Assembly: GCA_963920765.1 (NCBI GenBank)
Contig: OY987243.1
Location: 4,092,001-4,156,000, forward strand
DNA: 64,000 bases
Origin: Ulota crispa
Taxonomy: Eukaryota; Streptophyta; Bryopsida; Orthotrichales; Orthotrichaceae
Reading direction: 5' to 3'
The translations under genes and the position numbers were made by a program. A model generated the notes under the pieces. That model searched no databases, was not told the DNA's origin, and saw nothing but the letters and a program-made list of their open reading frames with translations. Shown in pieces: positions 34,924 through 46,310 of this stretch (within the stretch, counting starts at the first letter, position 1; the number at the start of each line of letters is the position of its first letter).

Positions 34924-36966
34924 AGCTATAGTGCTCAGGCACAGCCTATAGCATTGCTGCAAAAAAAAGAAAATTCAATAGTACATGCTGCCCACATGAA
35001 ATTTGTAAGAAGGGCAAGAGGAGACTAATCAACCATGGTTATGAATGTTCTCACAAATTTCAGTTTTGAAAAACATGAGAACTTTCAATCAATCCAATTT
35101 TGGCACTCCATGATGAAGAACCTTACAATAACCACTCTTGAAAAAAAAATTGAATAAAAAAAGTTTTATTTCCAACCCCCAGACTGTTTTTTTGCACCCA
35201 AAGGGGGGGGGGGGGGGGCGAAAAGTGCTTAGCAAGTTTTGGATGCAAAGTGCACAATCTAGGCTTGGATCTATTTCCTTACTTTTCTTCGCCCTGTAAA
35301 TAATTAGTACCAGGTTTGCAATTCTTCTGAAAGGCTAATCAATTCCACCATAGAAATTTCTTATAGTAAATGATGACAGATTGTTTGCTTCTGCATATTA
35401 AAAGCCCTGCAGCTGGTTTAAAATTAGTTTTTGGACTTGCTCTATTGTTCTGTATTATTGTCCTTCAGTTAAAATTTTCCCACCTGATTTTCTTGTAAAA
35501 TTTTCTTGCTCTATTGTGGATGTGAAACATAAGGTAGGTAGGGTTTGGGTAATTGTTGACTTAGAAGCATCCGATGATGCACCCATGGTAAAGGGACATT
35601 CTTGAAGGATAACGTATTTGAATAATTGATTGCTTTTAGGCTTTGTAGTAATTTTGAAAAACGATTGGAACATCCAAGTGCATATTGAAATCACAAGTTG
35701 TTTCATTTACATTTCCTCAATTTAGCTCAACAAAAATCCCATTCACATTTAGAATTAGGAATGATGTTTGTAAAAGTACTACAAATGAATTTAAGTATAA
35801 TATTGGATTAGATGTTGATTTTCTTTGTTTTGTCACATATAAAAATTTCCTTACAATGGTAAAGTACAATACTTCATCCAAAATAAGCCTAGGGAACACA
35901 AGAGAGACAGGCATGAACCACACAAATTGACTTCAAATCAACACCCACTAACATTGCATGAACTGCAAGCATCTTAATTAGCTAAAGCGGAATAGCTTGC
36001 CTCCCAATCTAAGGTACATGAAAGACAAAGCAAAATGTAGGCTTAGTACGGATTTTCTTTGGATGCTATTGACTCAGGCAACATATACTTCATTTTTACA
36101 TCATTAGACCTTGAAGCAATTAAAGAAACTTGACCAAGCCGCAAGATTCTTCTTCCGGATAGACTAATTTCAATGCCATTGTGCCTTCCCATAATCAATC
36201 ATACCCACCCAAATTGTTTGGAGGTCAATGTATGTTCGTTGCAAGTTGTTAAAAGTAGTGTTGTTTTGTTCTAATCACAAAATCCACAAAATGATTGTTC
36301 AAATGACCATACATATATTGCTAAGTTGATCAAACTCAAGTGAAATCTGTCTTTACAATGGCTTCGAAGACACCTATATTTTACATTAGATCCAAGTTAG
36401 TTACAATTATTCCACTATTTAGATCTCTTGATGATTCCTGTAACAAACAAAATAAGGATCATCAGTTAAACTACACTGAAAAATACATTAATAGAGTATG
36501 ATATTGATAAGTTACAAATACTCAGAGTTCTTTTTGTAAACATTTTTGAGAAGATGTTTTGAAAAGGTTATGAACAGAACAAATAGATTGAATTCTTTCG
36601 GAATGATTTCCATAGATCCAAAACTTTATTTCTGGCCAGGTGACTCCAAACTGACACCCCTGAACAAATAGGTTAGTTGGACATTTCGCCTTCTAGCATG
36701 GGGTGTACAGTACTTTTTCTCATCTCTCAGGGGGTGAGCTTTTTTGTCACGAAAATGAAAGCTCCATTCAATTGTTTAAAATAAAGAAAAGACCAAAGAT
36801 AAAACAAAATTTGAAAACCGTCTAGGTTCAACGAACTGACAAAATTCAGGGTCACTTCTTGATGACAACTGACCCATTACAAGATCCCATCGGCAATTAA
36901 TTGATTTATTTGTTTTTTAATATATTCTGTGACATTAATGAGGCAATATCATTTTAATCCATGCAA
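34924..36966. other. Intergenic with a long G run
   Basis: No gene recognised. A run of about 15 G at 35203-35218 follows AACCCCCAGACTG. Open frames at 35455-35706 and 35685-35930 have no familiar motif. Confidence 0.35.
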
Positions 36967-36970
36967 TTAA

Positions 36971-37887
36971 CCCCTGAAGGCCCAAGGAACCCACTTTGGG
37001 CTTTATGAGAACCCGAGCAGGCTCTATTGGTTTCATAATTTGGAAAATTTTCGTGAAATTTTTAGGATGGATGTTACTCATCATAATCTACATGTGAAGC
37101 TTTATTTCATGTCATTTGGATAAGTATTGCAAAAGTTAGAAGGTTTTTTCAATTTCAATGTCAAATTGGGCAGCAAAAAATATATTCTAAATTTTTTAAA
37201 TTTTTGTTTATAGAATTGTATAGATTGATACCTACTCAAAAAAAAAAAATTGAATCACTCAATTCCAAATAATGAGGTAAGAGTTAAAAGGAATTTTCTT
37301 TTGCGGGCAATGAAAGTAGGAAGAGGGTAGAAAAAACATATAAAGTTATCTTTTACTCTCAATTTTGAAAAATTACAAATGAAAAAGAAAAAGAAAGTTA
37401 CTAATTGTTTGTTAGAGCATTCTCACCATTGGAATTAACAATTTTCAAATTCTTCCAAAACTTATTAGCTTATTAGTTAAATCTTTCATTCATCAATACC
37501 TTTCACATTACAATTTTTGTAAAAATGAATCCAAAATTTTGTTTGGTTAATTTTGTTTATAAATGCTTTCAACCCATTTTCCAACATATTGCAAAAATTG
37601 TACAAGAAATACAACATACGTGTTTTTCTCTAAAAAGTTTGAAAATCAAAACTTCACCTTTTGAAAGGACTAGAAAAGCCTACATTTTGAAGTTTAGGCA
37701 CATTGATCTTGCAATTGGTGAGGAAATTCCTTCTGAAATTTTGGGACAATGTACTTGTGCAAGTCAACCAAAGGATCCTATGGTTGGATTTGTTAAAAAA
37801 TAAGTTTCAATGAAGATTTTGACCTTGGTTTGAGGACTAGTATTTTGAAGCAGTTTTGGGCCTCTAAACGCAAAAGAATTTTAGGGG
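36971..37887. mobile_element. TTAA-flanked element 3 (inverted homologue of 4916-5827)
   Basis: TTAA at 36967-36970 and 37888-37891; termini CCCCTGAAGGCCCAAGG and inverted CCCCTAAAATTC. 917 bp. The plus-strand frame starting at 37525 matches the minus-strand frame of element 2 but is broken by a frameshift near 37795, after which the match resumes at about 37836 in another frame. Confidence 0.82.
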
Positions 37888-38185
37888 TTAAGGATCCCTT
37901 AAGGCATTCTAAAGTTAGTAAGTCACTAATCCACCACATTGCATCATGTTTGGGAGTTCTAGAAAGAAAAGAAGGGCAAATTTCATATTTATTAAATGTT
38001 CATTTAATGATGATGGCAAACACACTTGTTCTAGGATTATGTATATTTTAAAGTATGGAAGTTTAATCAAGTAAAAGATAGAAGAAAAAGAAGAGTGAAC
38101 CAAGAAAAAGAAAAAAGAATAAGAACACTAGGTAAGGAAAAGATAAAAGAAAAGAAAGTGTGGAAACGTCTGCTAGCATCATTAA

Positions 38186-38949
38186 CCCCTAAGCGTCTTA
38201 CTAAGAAAATTTAGCATACCTCCAATATGGAACCTTCAGCACATTCCCTCAATTTTTAGAAAGTTGAACAAGTATTCACACAATCCAAATTGGTCATTCT
38301 ACACCTGACTATAAATCAAGAATTTAAGTCTAGTCTAATTTTAGATCCAAGTAAATCTGCAAAATCCCCACCGTTGAGAATCTCATATTTGTCAATTTGG
38401 GTAGCAGTTCACAATATAGATTTTTGCTTTGATGTGATTTTTTCCCCCAAAAAAAATCCTAATGGTTGATCCCATGAGACTGTGTATACCTATACTTGAT
38501 GGAAAAAAAAATCCTCAAATGGGAAAAAACTCCAAAACTTAGGGTCATTCAAAGTAAGTGGATCTAGCTGGCTCACTACTTTAGAGCTACAAAAACCTTG
38601 CCCAATCAAGAGGAAAAAAAGTGACACATCACCAACCTTCTCCCCTATACATGGGAGTGTGGGCTTCCAACCCATCCCATCCAAAATTCCTCCATCCACA
38701 ATGCACTGTATAATGCCTATATACACTCCCACTATAGTTTTTATATTAAATATAGTAAATTGAAATGCATGGGTGCAAAATCTAGAGGCTTCAAGGAACA
38801 AGAAGCTGATCCAAAAGTTTTGTTGGACTTTTAGCTCCATTTGGACTTGAGTGTCAGACCAAAACTTGAGCATGCAATGCCCTTTTTGTCTACTTTTACA
38901 CCTCCAAGAACCCCATTTGGCCATATTGGGCTCTTTGGTCCTTTAGGGG
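38186..38949. mobile_element. TTAA-flanked element 4
   Basis: TTAA at 38182-38185 and 38950-38953; termini CCCCTAAGCGTC and inverted CCCCTAAAGGACC. 764 bp. Homologous end to end to 59931-61461, which carries an additional insertion. A minus-strand frame (38490-38924) is partly shared with the relative but shifts frame there. Confidence 0.82.
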
Positions 38950-39024
38950 TTAAATAGTCATTCAATAGATACAAAATTTATCCTTTTCTTTAAGGAACTC
39001 CTAAACATGGTGCAATGTAGTGAA

Positions 39025-39082
39025 TGTGGTGGATTTAGCAAAAACTGTGGTGGATTTAGCAAAAACTGTGGTGGATTTAGCA
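39025..39082. repeat. 21-bp tandem repeat, 2.8 copies
   Basis: TGTGGTGGATTTAGCAAAAA+C repeats almost perfectly. Confidence 0.85.
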
Positions 39083-40618
39083 ATTCCCTGTATATAATTG
39101 TGTGGTAAATATGATTCGAATTCATTCTTGTCTAAAAAGATCTATTTGTCCCTCAAACCGTCCGCAGTTCACCCCCACGAAGTGTTGATATTTGATGTAT
39201 ATCAAACAAGGGAAAGTGGTACTAAAACAAATTTGAAAAAATATGCAAATCACAGTCAAAAGGTTCCCAAAAATATTACAAATCCACCACCAATCTACCC
39301 CAATCCATTTTGAATATACAAAACGCTTGCAAAAGTTGAAGCCTTCGCAAGTTCTAGAAAGTAATCCTAAACTAAAAAGGTGTCAATGGACGTTGATGAA
39401 CATGGCAAACTTAATCAAAGTTGTAAGTGCAAAACTGTGCTTGGCAGGGCTGCCCACATGGTGGAGCAATACAAATGGCAAGGGTAGAAAATGGTATGAG
39501 GGGAAAAAAGAAAAGAAGAAACAATGCTTTGCGGCGTTGCAACATCACCATTTCATTTCAAGAGATTTTAGTGTTTCAATGAAGAGAGTAATGAAAGCTC
39601 AAACTCAAGGGGCCAAACAGAGGAGAGTGGATCCTTCGGCTGGGTTTTTACTAAAGGAACTTCTAGTCCTGCAAGGTCGCTGTTCAACAAAAGTCACTTA
39701 TTTTCACACTACCCTTAAAGCCACGCAACAAGTGCGGAGAGCCAAAATCAAAGGGAGAATGCGCTCTAGCCCGTGAGTTCAGCGATCATCATGCATCATG
39801 AGTTGTAAGGCAGCTCACAAGATGACACATCAGGTCCTTTCTGCTTGTACAGAGCGGTACCCAGCGTCTCCGCAACACTCTTGCATTTGCATTGAAGGCC
39901 TGGCCGTATCACGTTTCCATACACCCCCATCTCTATCACATCAAGCTCCTTCTCTGCCAGCAGTCACACTCGAGAATCAATACAACCACCTGACATGGCA
40001 AGGAGAGACTAAACGTAAGGCCATTTCCTGTGACTACAATGCACTTGAGCAGGACGGCAAGATCATGCGTCAAAGCACATAAAAAAAGAAAAAGGCGTAC
40101 CCAGGGCAACAAAATCATGGTGCTCAACATTCTTGATTGTACCAGTACTTGTTTACATTAGAATTTGCACTCATCTCCCACGTCATAACCTTCTAGCAGC
40201 TATGGACGCCTCACGTTCTACTTAGCTGTATCGTGTCAACGTGCAAGGTATGCTATAAAGTAAAAAAGCTTCAGAAAACTGCACCACGTGGCACTCAAGG
40301 TTTAGGGTTTATGCTACAGTGGCTTATGCACAAGCTTGCATTCTATCACAAGTTCTACCCAAAAGGGTGTCATTTAAAATACACAAAAGTGCCATTTTGA
40401 GCGTCCTTTATGTACTGTTTTCTCACTTTCATGAAATGGGCTTTTCTAGGTGTACACTTTTTTGAGTTGGTGTAAATAGCTTGACTGCAACATCCTCAGT
40501 TGCACACCGTCGCTATAACAACGTGTTCCTTCTCAGATCTATTTACAGCAGCGATAAAACTTAGAGTCCAATTTTTGACAGGCAATAATTGTGGTGTTTC
40601 GCTATGGAACTAACATAC
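39083..40618. other. Downstream flank of the HNH gene; one uncertain open frame
   Basis: GC-balanced DNA. A plus-strand frame of 177 codons (39243-39776) is rich in Lys and has no recognisable domain; it could be chance or a gene remnant. A telo-box-like TTTAGGGTTTA occurs near 40302. Confidence 0.3.
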
Positions 40619-41591
40619 TTACTTGCAGGTGCAAACTCTAAATCCGGTTGACACTCTAATAGGGGGCGGCAGAGATGTTTCAAAAGAAGAAGCAACTCTC
40701 AACTCCTCAGAATCTACAGCGAAACAGTGAAATCTTGCAGTAGAAGTCGCAAGCTCTGACAAAAAACCTCAAGGAAACAACACCCTCCAGGTGTCGACAG
40801 AACTCACCAGTGAACTTCAAGTCGCAGGAAAACTGTTTTAGGTCATTGCTAGCCAAATCGCTGCGGTTGCTCTTCAACCTGTTGACGCGGGCCTGCAATA
40901 TTTGGCAATTACTGACTATTGTCTCTCCACCTACATACATACAGAGTGATCAGGATATTTCAATCAATAAGAGAATATGGGAAATTCATGCAACATACAC
41001 AGCCAGCTCCTACAGAAAAGGTGACTAATTCTCAATAGCTAGAAAGTAGGTTACTCCCGTGTTCACAAGTTCTCGATTGCCCTTGCACTGTGGTCTTTTC
41101 GACTCTGTTCTCAAATATTCTGTTTTGTACGTTATAAGTGCACGGATTGAAATACGTTCAAAAAGGTTCCCACTGTTACTAAGTAGGAGCAGGAGAACGA
41201 GAAAAATCAGATTTGCCCTAACTGAGCTCAAGAGCACCCGGTTTCTGAGCTTCCGGGCGTGACGTTGCACAAGAATTGGCATGACATGGGAAGGGACACT
41301 CGACGGGGGTGAGGCTTTGCATGGAAACGAAGCAAAACCTTTGGAGAAGGGGCGGATGTGATCATACTCATAGCAAAGGCAGCCGTCGCACCGAGTGAGC
41401 CTCCGGCACACCACGTTCCCTGCTACGTCCTTCCGCCATCGCTCCGGATGCCTTCCCGGCACCACGTCTGCTTTCTGCCAGCACTGGTTTCGCATCTTAT
41501 CGTCGAAGATTCTGTTCTTCTTCGAATGACTCGGAGCTCCGTCTGCCTTCGTGGGCAGCCCATCTTCCTCATAGACCAAGGGATCGTCCAT
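40619..41591 (-). CDS. Plant HNH-domain protein, three exons
   Basis: Exons on the minus strand: 41591-41339, 40930-40808, 40713-40619 (253+123+95 = 471 bp, 156 aa plus TAA). Junctions are GT/AG: AAAG|GTTTTG…GTAG|GTGGAG and ACTG|GTGAGT…GTAG|ATTCTG; the frame is kept across both. The joined protein has RNQCWQKADVVPGRHPERWR (34-53), C68-x2-C71-x-C73, then YDHIRPFSKGG (76-86), NCQILQ (92-97) and VNRLKSN (100-106). This is the HNH layout: D77-H78, N92, N101. Plants have a family of short proteins with the pattern 'CWE+AE…GRdPeRWR.D..GN…C.GCLC..YDHI.PfSKGG…NCQ.LQ..VNR.K'; their role is not established, nuclease activity being inferred. ATG 41591 is the first after an in-frame stop near 41645. A longer leader with a donor (CACAAG|GTAAGC) at 42004 is possible. 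Confidence 0.75.
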
Positions 41592-42103
41592 GAGCACAGA
41601 AGGGAAAGAATTCGCTGTAACAATCCCCAGGAGCAGTGACCGTTACGGTAGATCTTCTTCACATCCGGTGAAGATGTTACGGTCAGTTTCAATCCTCATT
41701 GAACACGGAATTGTCTATGATACTGTCAACAATAGCGGTTTACGACTGCCCACCTTGAAATCACACCCGGAATTCATACGCGGTGATAACAGTTTAGTTT
41801 GAACAAATTCGGCTGTTGTACCCAAAGATTACTTCGGAGCTCCTCAACATCACGCAAACATATGTTGAGAGTGCTCAAAGTAACATAAATAGCATACAAG
41901 ATAATACAGAACCTCGGAAAGAGATGCTCAATTTGATGCATGATCTCGTCAGCATAGTCCCAAACAGAAAAGCCATGTTGGAGGAGAGAGAAAGTATGGC
42001 TTACCTTGTGACGTAATGCAACGACGACCTCTTCGACACACAATTTGCCTCAACCTCTGCCAGAATCTCTACGATGTAGTCGTTACCAGGATGTTCTTCG
42101 GGT

Positions 42104-42120
42104 TTTAGGGTTTAGGGTTT
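42104..42120. promoter_or_regulatory. Telo-box cluster upstream of the HNH gene
   Basis: Two exact TTTAGGG units plus partial ones. Plant telomere-type repeats of this length are common near transcription starts of plant genes (AAACCCTAA telo-box). About 510 bp upstream of the HNH start codon and about 100 bp upstream of a good splice donor on the same strand. Confidence 0.5.
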
Positions 42121-42499
42121 AAGTTCAAAGCTAAAAAATGCTTCTAAATCAAAATGATTGAAATGCAATGAGAAGCCGTGATTTAGGGTTCGCGGCGCCA
42201 GGACTGCCAGCTATGGATTTGCGTTCCCACGAAGTTCCTACAGAGAATTGCTTTCTCGACGTAATCACTATCTGGTCTGCAGGTCCTTTGATGAGGGTTT
42301 GAGTATTGTAACAGTTCACCTGTTACGGTGGAAATTTGGAACGTGGGTACTGACAATACAAAGATCATGTGCTTCCTTTCTGAAGTGAGTACTAGCGTTG
42401 ATGACTAAGCTTAGATCTTTTGTTTTTGTGAAGATGCTGTGGAGGTCAGGTTTAGGGCTTTAGAAGCGGAGACAGACGCAAAGCGATCAACTTAACTTA

Positions 42500-43061
42500 G
42501 AGCATCTCCACCGCGGACGCAAGCAAACATGGAAACACCGAGAGTAGCAACTTCGCTCAGTCCACGTCAGAGTTTAGGAACGTTCAAGATTTTCACGTTC
42601 ACTCTAGAGTTCAAGATTTTCACGTTCACGCCAGAGTTCATGATTTTCATGTCCATGTAACAGTTCACGTAACATCTTGCTTCCCTTTCATTTTGCAAGG
42701 GTTTGACAACTGTTTGCACTTGAGTGGTTGCCGGGTGGTGAAGGGTGCATTGCGTGTCAGAGCATCTCCGCTATGGACGCAAGCATGCACAAAAATGCAA
42801 CTGTTGCAAGAGCAAGCAACGCTACTTTGCTCCGTCCACGCCAAAGTTCAGGATTTTCACGTCCACGCAACAATTCACTCAACGTCTTGTTTCCCTTTCA
42901 TTTTACAAGGATTTGACAATTATTTACACTTGAGTGGTTGCTGAGTGGTTGCTGGGTGGTGAAGCATGCACTGCATTGTGAGTGCTCACTGATAAACGGA
43001 ACGGAACGCTCTTGAAAAGTTTTTTTGAATTCCTGTTTACGTGTACCAGGTGAAGATGCTC
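42500..43061. mobile_element. PIF/Harbinger-like MITE with an internal tandem duplication
   Basis: Left end GAGCATCTCCACC, right end inverted GGTGAAGATGCTC, with TTA outside both (42497-42499 and 43062-43064). A unit of about 260 bp (42501-42760) is repeated at 42761-42981. Within the first unit, TTCAAGATTTTCACGTTCA-type motifs are repeated three times. Confidence 0.75.
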
Positions 43062-43304
43062 TTACAACCCCTTCAGTACGGCATCTAGATGTAAGTGCAA
43101 ACCCTAAATTGGTCAAGGTTTCTTCTGTGGAATCTAAATGACTTTTCTATTCATGGAATGCAGCTGATCACTCCTGTGAAGTTGTGATGTCCTTGGAAAG
43201 GCTTGAACATCGAACACTGTGCAAATTATCAAAAGTGGAGCCTCGAAAACCGCCCGGGCATTTTGAACAGCCACGTAGAGAAATGGACATGAGGTGGTTC
43301 TTAA

Positions 43305-43545
43305 CCCCTGAGCGCCTAGAGTTGAAACAAAAGAAGCTTGACTTGTGTGCAATCAAAGCGCCCTTGTGGACTGAAAGATATAATCCACAAGATCCGATCA
43401 TATGAATTGTTAGTGGAAAGAGTCTCCATCATGCTGGGCTTAATTGGAAGTCGTTTCACGGGACGTGCAATGAGATTACAACAGTCAAAATTGAGTTGAC
43501 CCAGCTTTTTGAGCGACAATACACTGTCGCCCAGGCGCTCAAGGG
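43305..43545. mobile_element. TTAA-flanked element 5
   Basis: TTAA at 43301-43304 and 43546-43549; termini CCCCTGAGCGCC and inverted CCCTTGAGCGCC. 241 bp, no coding capacity. Terminal type shared with 46650-47309. Confidence 0.8.
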
Positions 43546-43877
43546 TTAAATCAACCTCTTACAATCATTGGATGCATGGAAGAAAATTTGTTTTTAATTG
43601 CAAAGAGCCAATCATTCTCCTTGCTTCTCAAATCTCTTCACAGCTTGCAAGTGAATTATTCTTGGAAGGTTTAGGGTCATAAATAGGGACTTATGACACA
43701 TGCACTTTGAAAATTCATAAGTACTTCAAAAATGCTCCAAAAAATATGAAGCAACTTGTGTTACATTTTGCATCTATTTCTCTCTATTTGAAAAATGAAC
43801 TAAAAATCCTCCCATTCACGGAAAACCATGAAAAAGGGGATGAGCCCTTAAATGGTCAATTTTTGAGCCTCCTACCT

Positions 43878-43999
43878 TAAGGTAAACATCCCTATACCTT
43901 ACCTTTTAAAAAGACATCCCCAATTCCAACCTTTTGTACCTAAGAAATGTACACCGTGAGTACAAAAAGGTCGGCATTGCTATAGGGATGTTTACCTTA
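43878..43999. mobile_element. Miniature inverted-repeat element, 122 bp
   Basis: TAAGGTAAACATCCCTATA (19 nt) at the left and its exact reverse complement at 43981-43999. A second inner inverted pair (CCAACCTTTTGTACC / GTACAAAAAGGTCGG) surrounds the centre. Confidence 0.75.
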
Positions 44000-44192
44000 T
44001 TACAATTTGGAATTTCAGCTCTTGTTGGGCCACATTGCCCGTCGAAACGACAATTCATTTGGAATTTTGCAGTGCATGGGCACCACCACCGAAAACTGAC
44101 GAGAAACCACTACGATGAACCATCTGGATTTGGAAGAGAGATTTTTGAGTCCACACTCCACCTACAACAAGCTTGGCATTATTCGTAATTAA

Positions 44193-44263
44193 CCCATTAA
44201 TGACCAGGCGACCAGAATGTGGTCGATTTCCTGTGTGTTTTTGGGACCACGATTGTTAATGGG
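44193..44263. mobile_element. TTAA-flanked element 6, only 71 bp
   Basis: TTAA at 44189-44192 and 44264-44267; termini CCCATTAATGACC and inverted CCCATTAAC. A second inverted pair, CCAGAATGTGGTC…GGGACCAC, lies inside. The smallest member of the family here. Confidence 0.72.
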
Positions 44264-44267
44264 TTAA

Positions 44268-44862
44268 ACCACCTCAAAGAATTGTCCGTGCAGCACTGAT
44301 TATTTTGTAGAATTAGGGATTTGGGAACGGTTTGTACAAAAACTTGTATAATCAGGGATTTGCGAGTATGGATTCTTCATCCATGAGGTCATTCATTATT
44401 CATAAATAAGTTTTGATACCCACTTTACCAACGAAGGCAAAAGGAATATCCTTGCAATAAGCAAATTTTGTGGTAGCAATTTTATCACAAAATGTGGTCA
44501 ATTTAAAAGTTTATACCATGAGTGACTAGTTAACTCACAAACGCCATCAACTTGATTCATAGTAAAATCTCATTGTAAATCACTTATGCATGTATCCCTC
44601 TCTCCTTTGTTGATCCACACACAAGTCAATGAAAGTTGCACCATGACACTCACTGAAAGTTGCACCATGATACTCTCACTAGAAGTTGCACCACAACACT
44701 CTTTCTCAACCAATCAAAATGAACAACTTCATGACTCTTGTGGTGGTTAATAATAAAATGTAATTGGTCCTTGGAAGTTACACTGCAACACTCTCTTTTT
44801 AGAATAAACAACTTCACCAAGACCCTAATTAGATGTATATATATAAATATATATATATATAT
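44268..44862. other. AT-rich intergenic DNA with microsatellite
   Basis: No gene. The motif GAAAGTTGCACCA(C/T) repeats three times at 44630-44690, and an (AT)n run lies at 44834-44861. Confidence 0.4.
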
Positions 44863-45575
44863 GGGAATTAATATGTGTACCACACCTTCTTGACTATCCC
44901 ACCACACTCTAGGGTAAATTTTAGATTTCTATAATCAAATAGTTGAATTTGAGAATTTGGAATTCAGATTTGAACTTAGAGACATGGATTTTGTCTAGAC
45001 CATAAAAAAATGTTGTAATTGAACAACACCCAATGAAAAAGCTTAGCTTGGGGGAAAATTATAACTTTTACTTTTGTTTATAAAAAGGGGGAATTACAAA
45101 TAGGGTCATAAAAAGGGGGAATTACAAATAAGGTCATGAAAACGTAAAATATTACAGATAGGGGCGCAGTTTCAAAATAATTACAAATAGGAGCACAATG
45201 TCAAAAAAATTGTAAACTTTTGTGAATTTTTTTGGTTTGGACATTGGTTGATTTAAACACATCACATTAAATGTTAGCTAATTTCTAAAAAACTTAAAGG
45301 TCTCTCCAAATCAAGCCTAAATAAAGAAACTTTAGTAAAGGGGAAGGCAATTTTTTGAAATTTTGAAATTTTTTGGAAGTTAGCTAACATTCAATGTGAT
45401 GTATCTAAATCAACCAATGTACAACCAAAAAAATTTACAGAAAATCACATCTTTTTTTGAAATTGTTCCCCTATTTGTAATTATTTTGAAACTACTCCCC
45501 TATTTGTAATATTTTACGTTTTCATACCCTTATTTAATAATTTCCCCTTACTTTTTCATTGGGTGTTGGTCAACT
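44863..45575. mobile_element. Foldback MITE family M4, third copy, interrupted
   Basis: The left half (GGGAATTAATATGTGTACC…) matches 15342-15732. It stops at 45086, where another inverted-repeat element is inserted, and resumes at 45548 with TTTTTCATTGGGTGTTG before losing similarity. The right arm is mostly missing. Confidence 0.7.
45087..45547. mobile_element. Inverted-repeat element nested in an M4 MITE
   Basis: Ends GGGGGAATTACAAATAGGGT and inverted, with TACAAATAGG motifs repeated several times near each end. Inner arms GTTAGCTAA…TTAGCTAAC also pair. About 30 bp of the left end is duplicated in tandem (45080-45139). Confidence 0.65.
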
Positions 45576-45956
45576 AAATAAATGAAACCATGAACATTTC
45601 TGTTTTCTATTGTGATGACTGTGTGACACTATCACTCAAACGCGTTTGAATATTATACTTTGAAAAAGCCACGTATGTATTTTTTTAACTTAATTTTTTA
45701 ATCCTTGGTGATTGTTTTCTGATTTTTACTTAAGAATATTGAGTTGATGTCACGTCTTGCCAAGATTTGACATTATTGAAGTGTAGCCATTTAGTATAGG
45801 GCAGGTACCTTACTTTTACGATGCTTTCAGCAAGCTTCCATTCAGCGGGTTCGTGAGCAAAGATACAGCACACTGGTAAGCTTAGCACAGCGCTGCCAAA
45901 TACGTCCAAAATATTCTACCGGCTGTAATAGGGTTTCCAGTACCAGGTCACCCCGG

Positions 45957-46070
45957 TCACCTAGGTGGGAGCTGGTTCGCGATCGAGATCCTGATTGCAG
46001 TTATTACAAGTGCAGTGCCAGTTATAATCGGACTGGCGATCTGAAACTTCATTGGTGTAATGCTGTGATC
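45957..46070 (-). pseudogene. Terminal-exon-like sequence, copy B, product unknown
   Basis: Same layout as 27022-27135: acceptor …CAATTTCAG (AG at 46071-46072), 37 codons beginning DHSITPMKFQIASP with RISIANQLPPR at the end, then TGA. Sequence before the acceptor (CCCATTACCGTGCT) and after the stop is also shared with copy A. No indels in 114 bp, but many amino-acid changes. Confidence 0.4.
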
Positions 46071-46310
46071 CTGAAATTGAGAACAATGTGAGCACGGTAA
46101 TGGGCCCCAAAACTGATTTTGGAACTGTCCCCGAGCACGTAAACCACTGCCAGGATTCCTCTAGTTCATTTTGCAGGGTGGGTTCTGTTCTGTAATCCAC
46201 AATTACTTGGGTAAAACTATGTAATCGAGCATTATAAATTATTCATCCAAGTTCTTCATTCTAGCTTCTATTTCATCCAAATGTTTTGAATCCTGTCTGT
46301 GATTTATGTC

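Noticed and set aside
38490-38924. 145-codon frame in TTAA element 4 as a possible transposase
   Set aside because: The homologous element 10 shifts frame within it and no catalytic motif is visible.
39243-39776. 177-codon plus-strand frame
   Set aside because: Lys/Gln-rich without domain or splice support; kept as an uncertain note rather than a gene.
43934-44188. 84-codon frame with HGHHH motif
   Set aside because: Begins inside a 122-bp MITE and has no further support.
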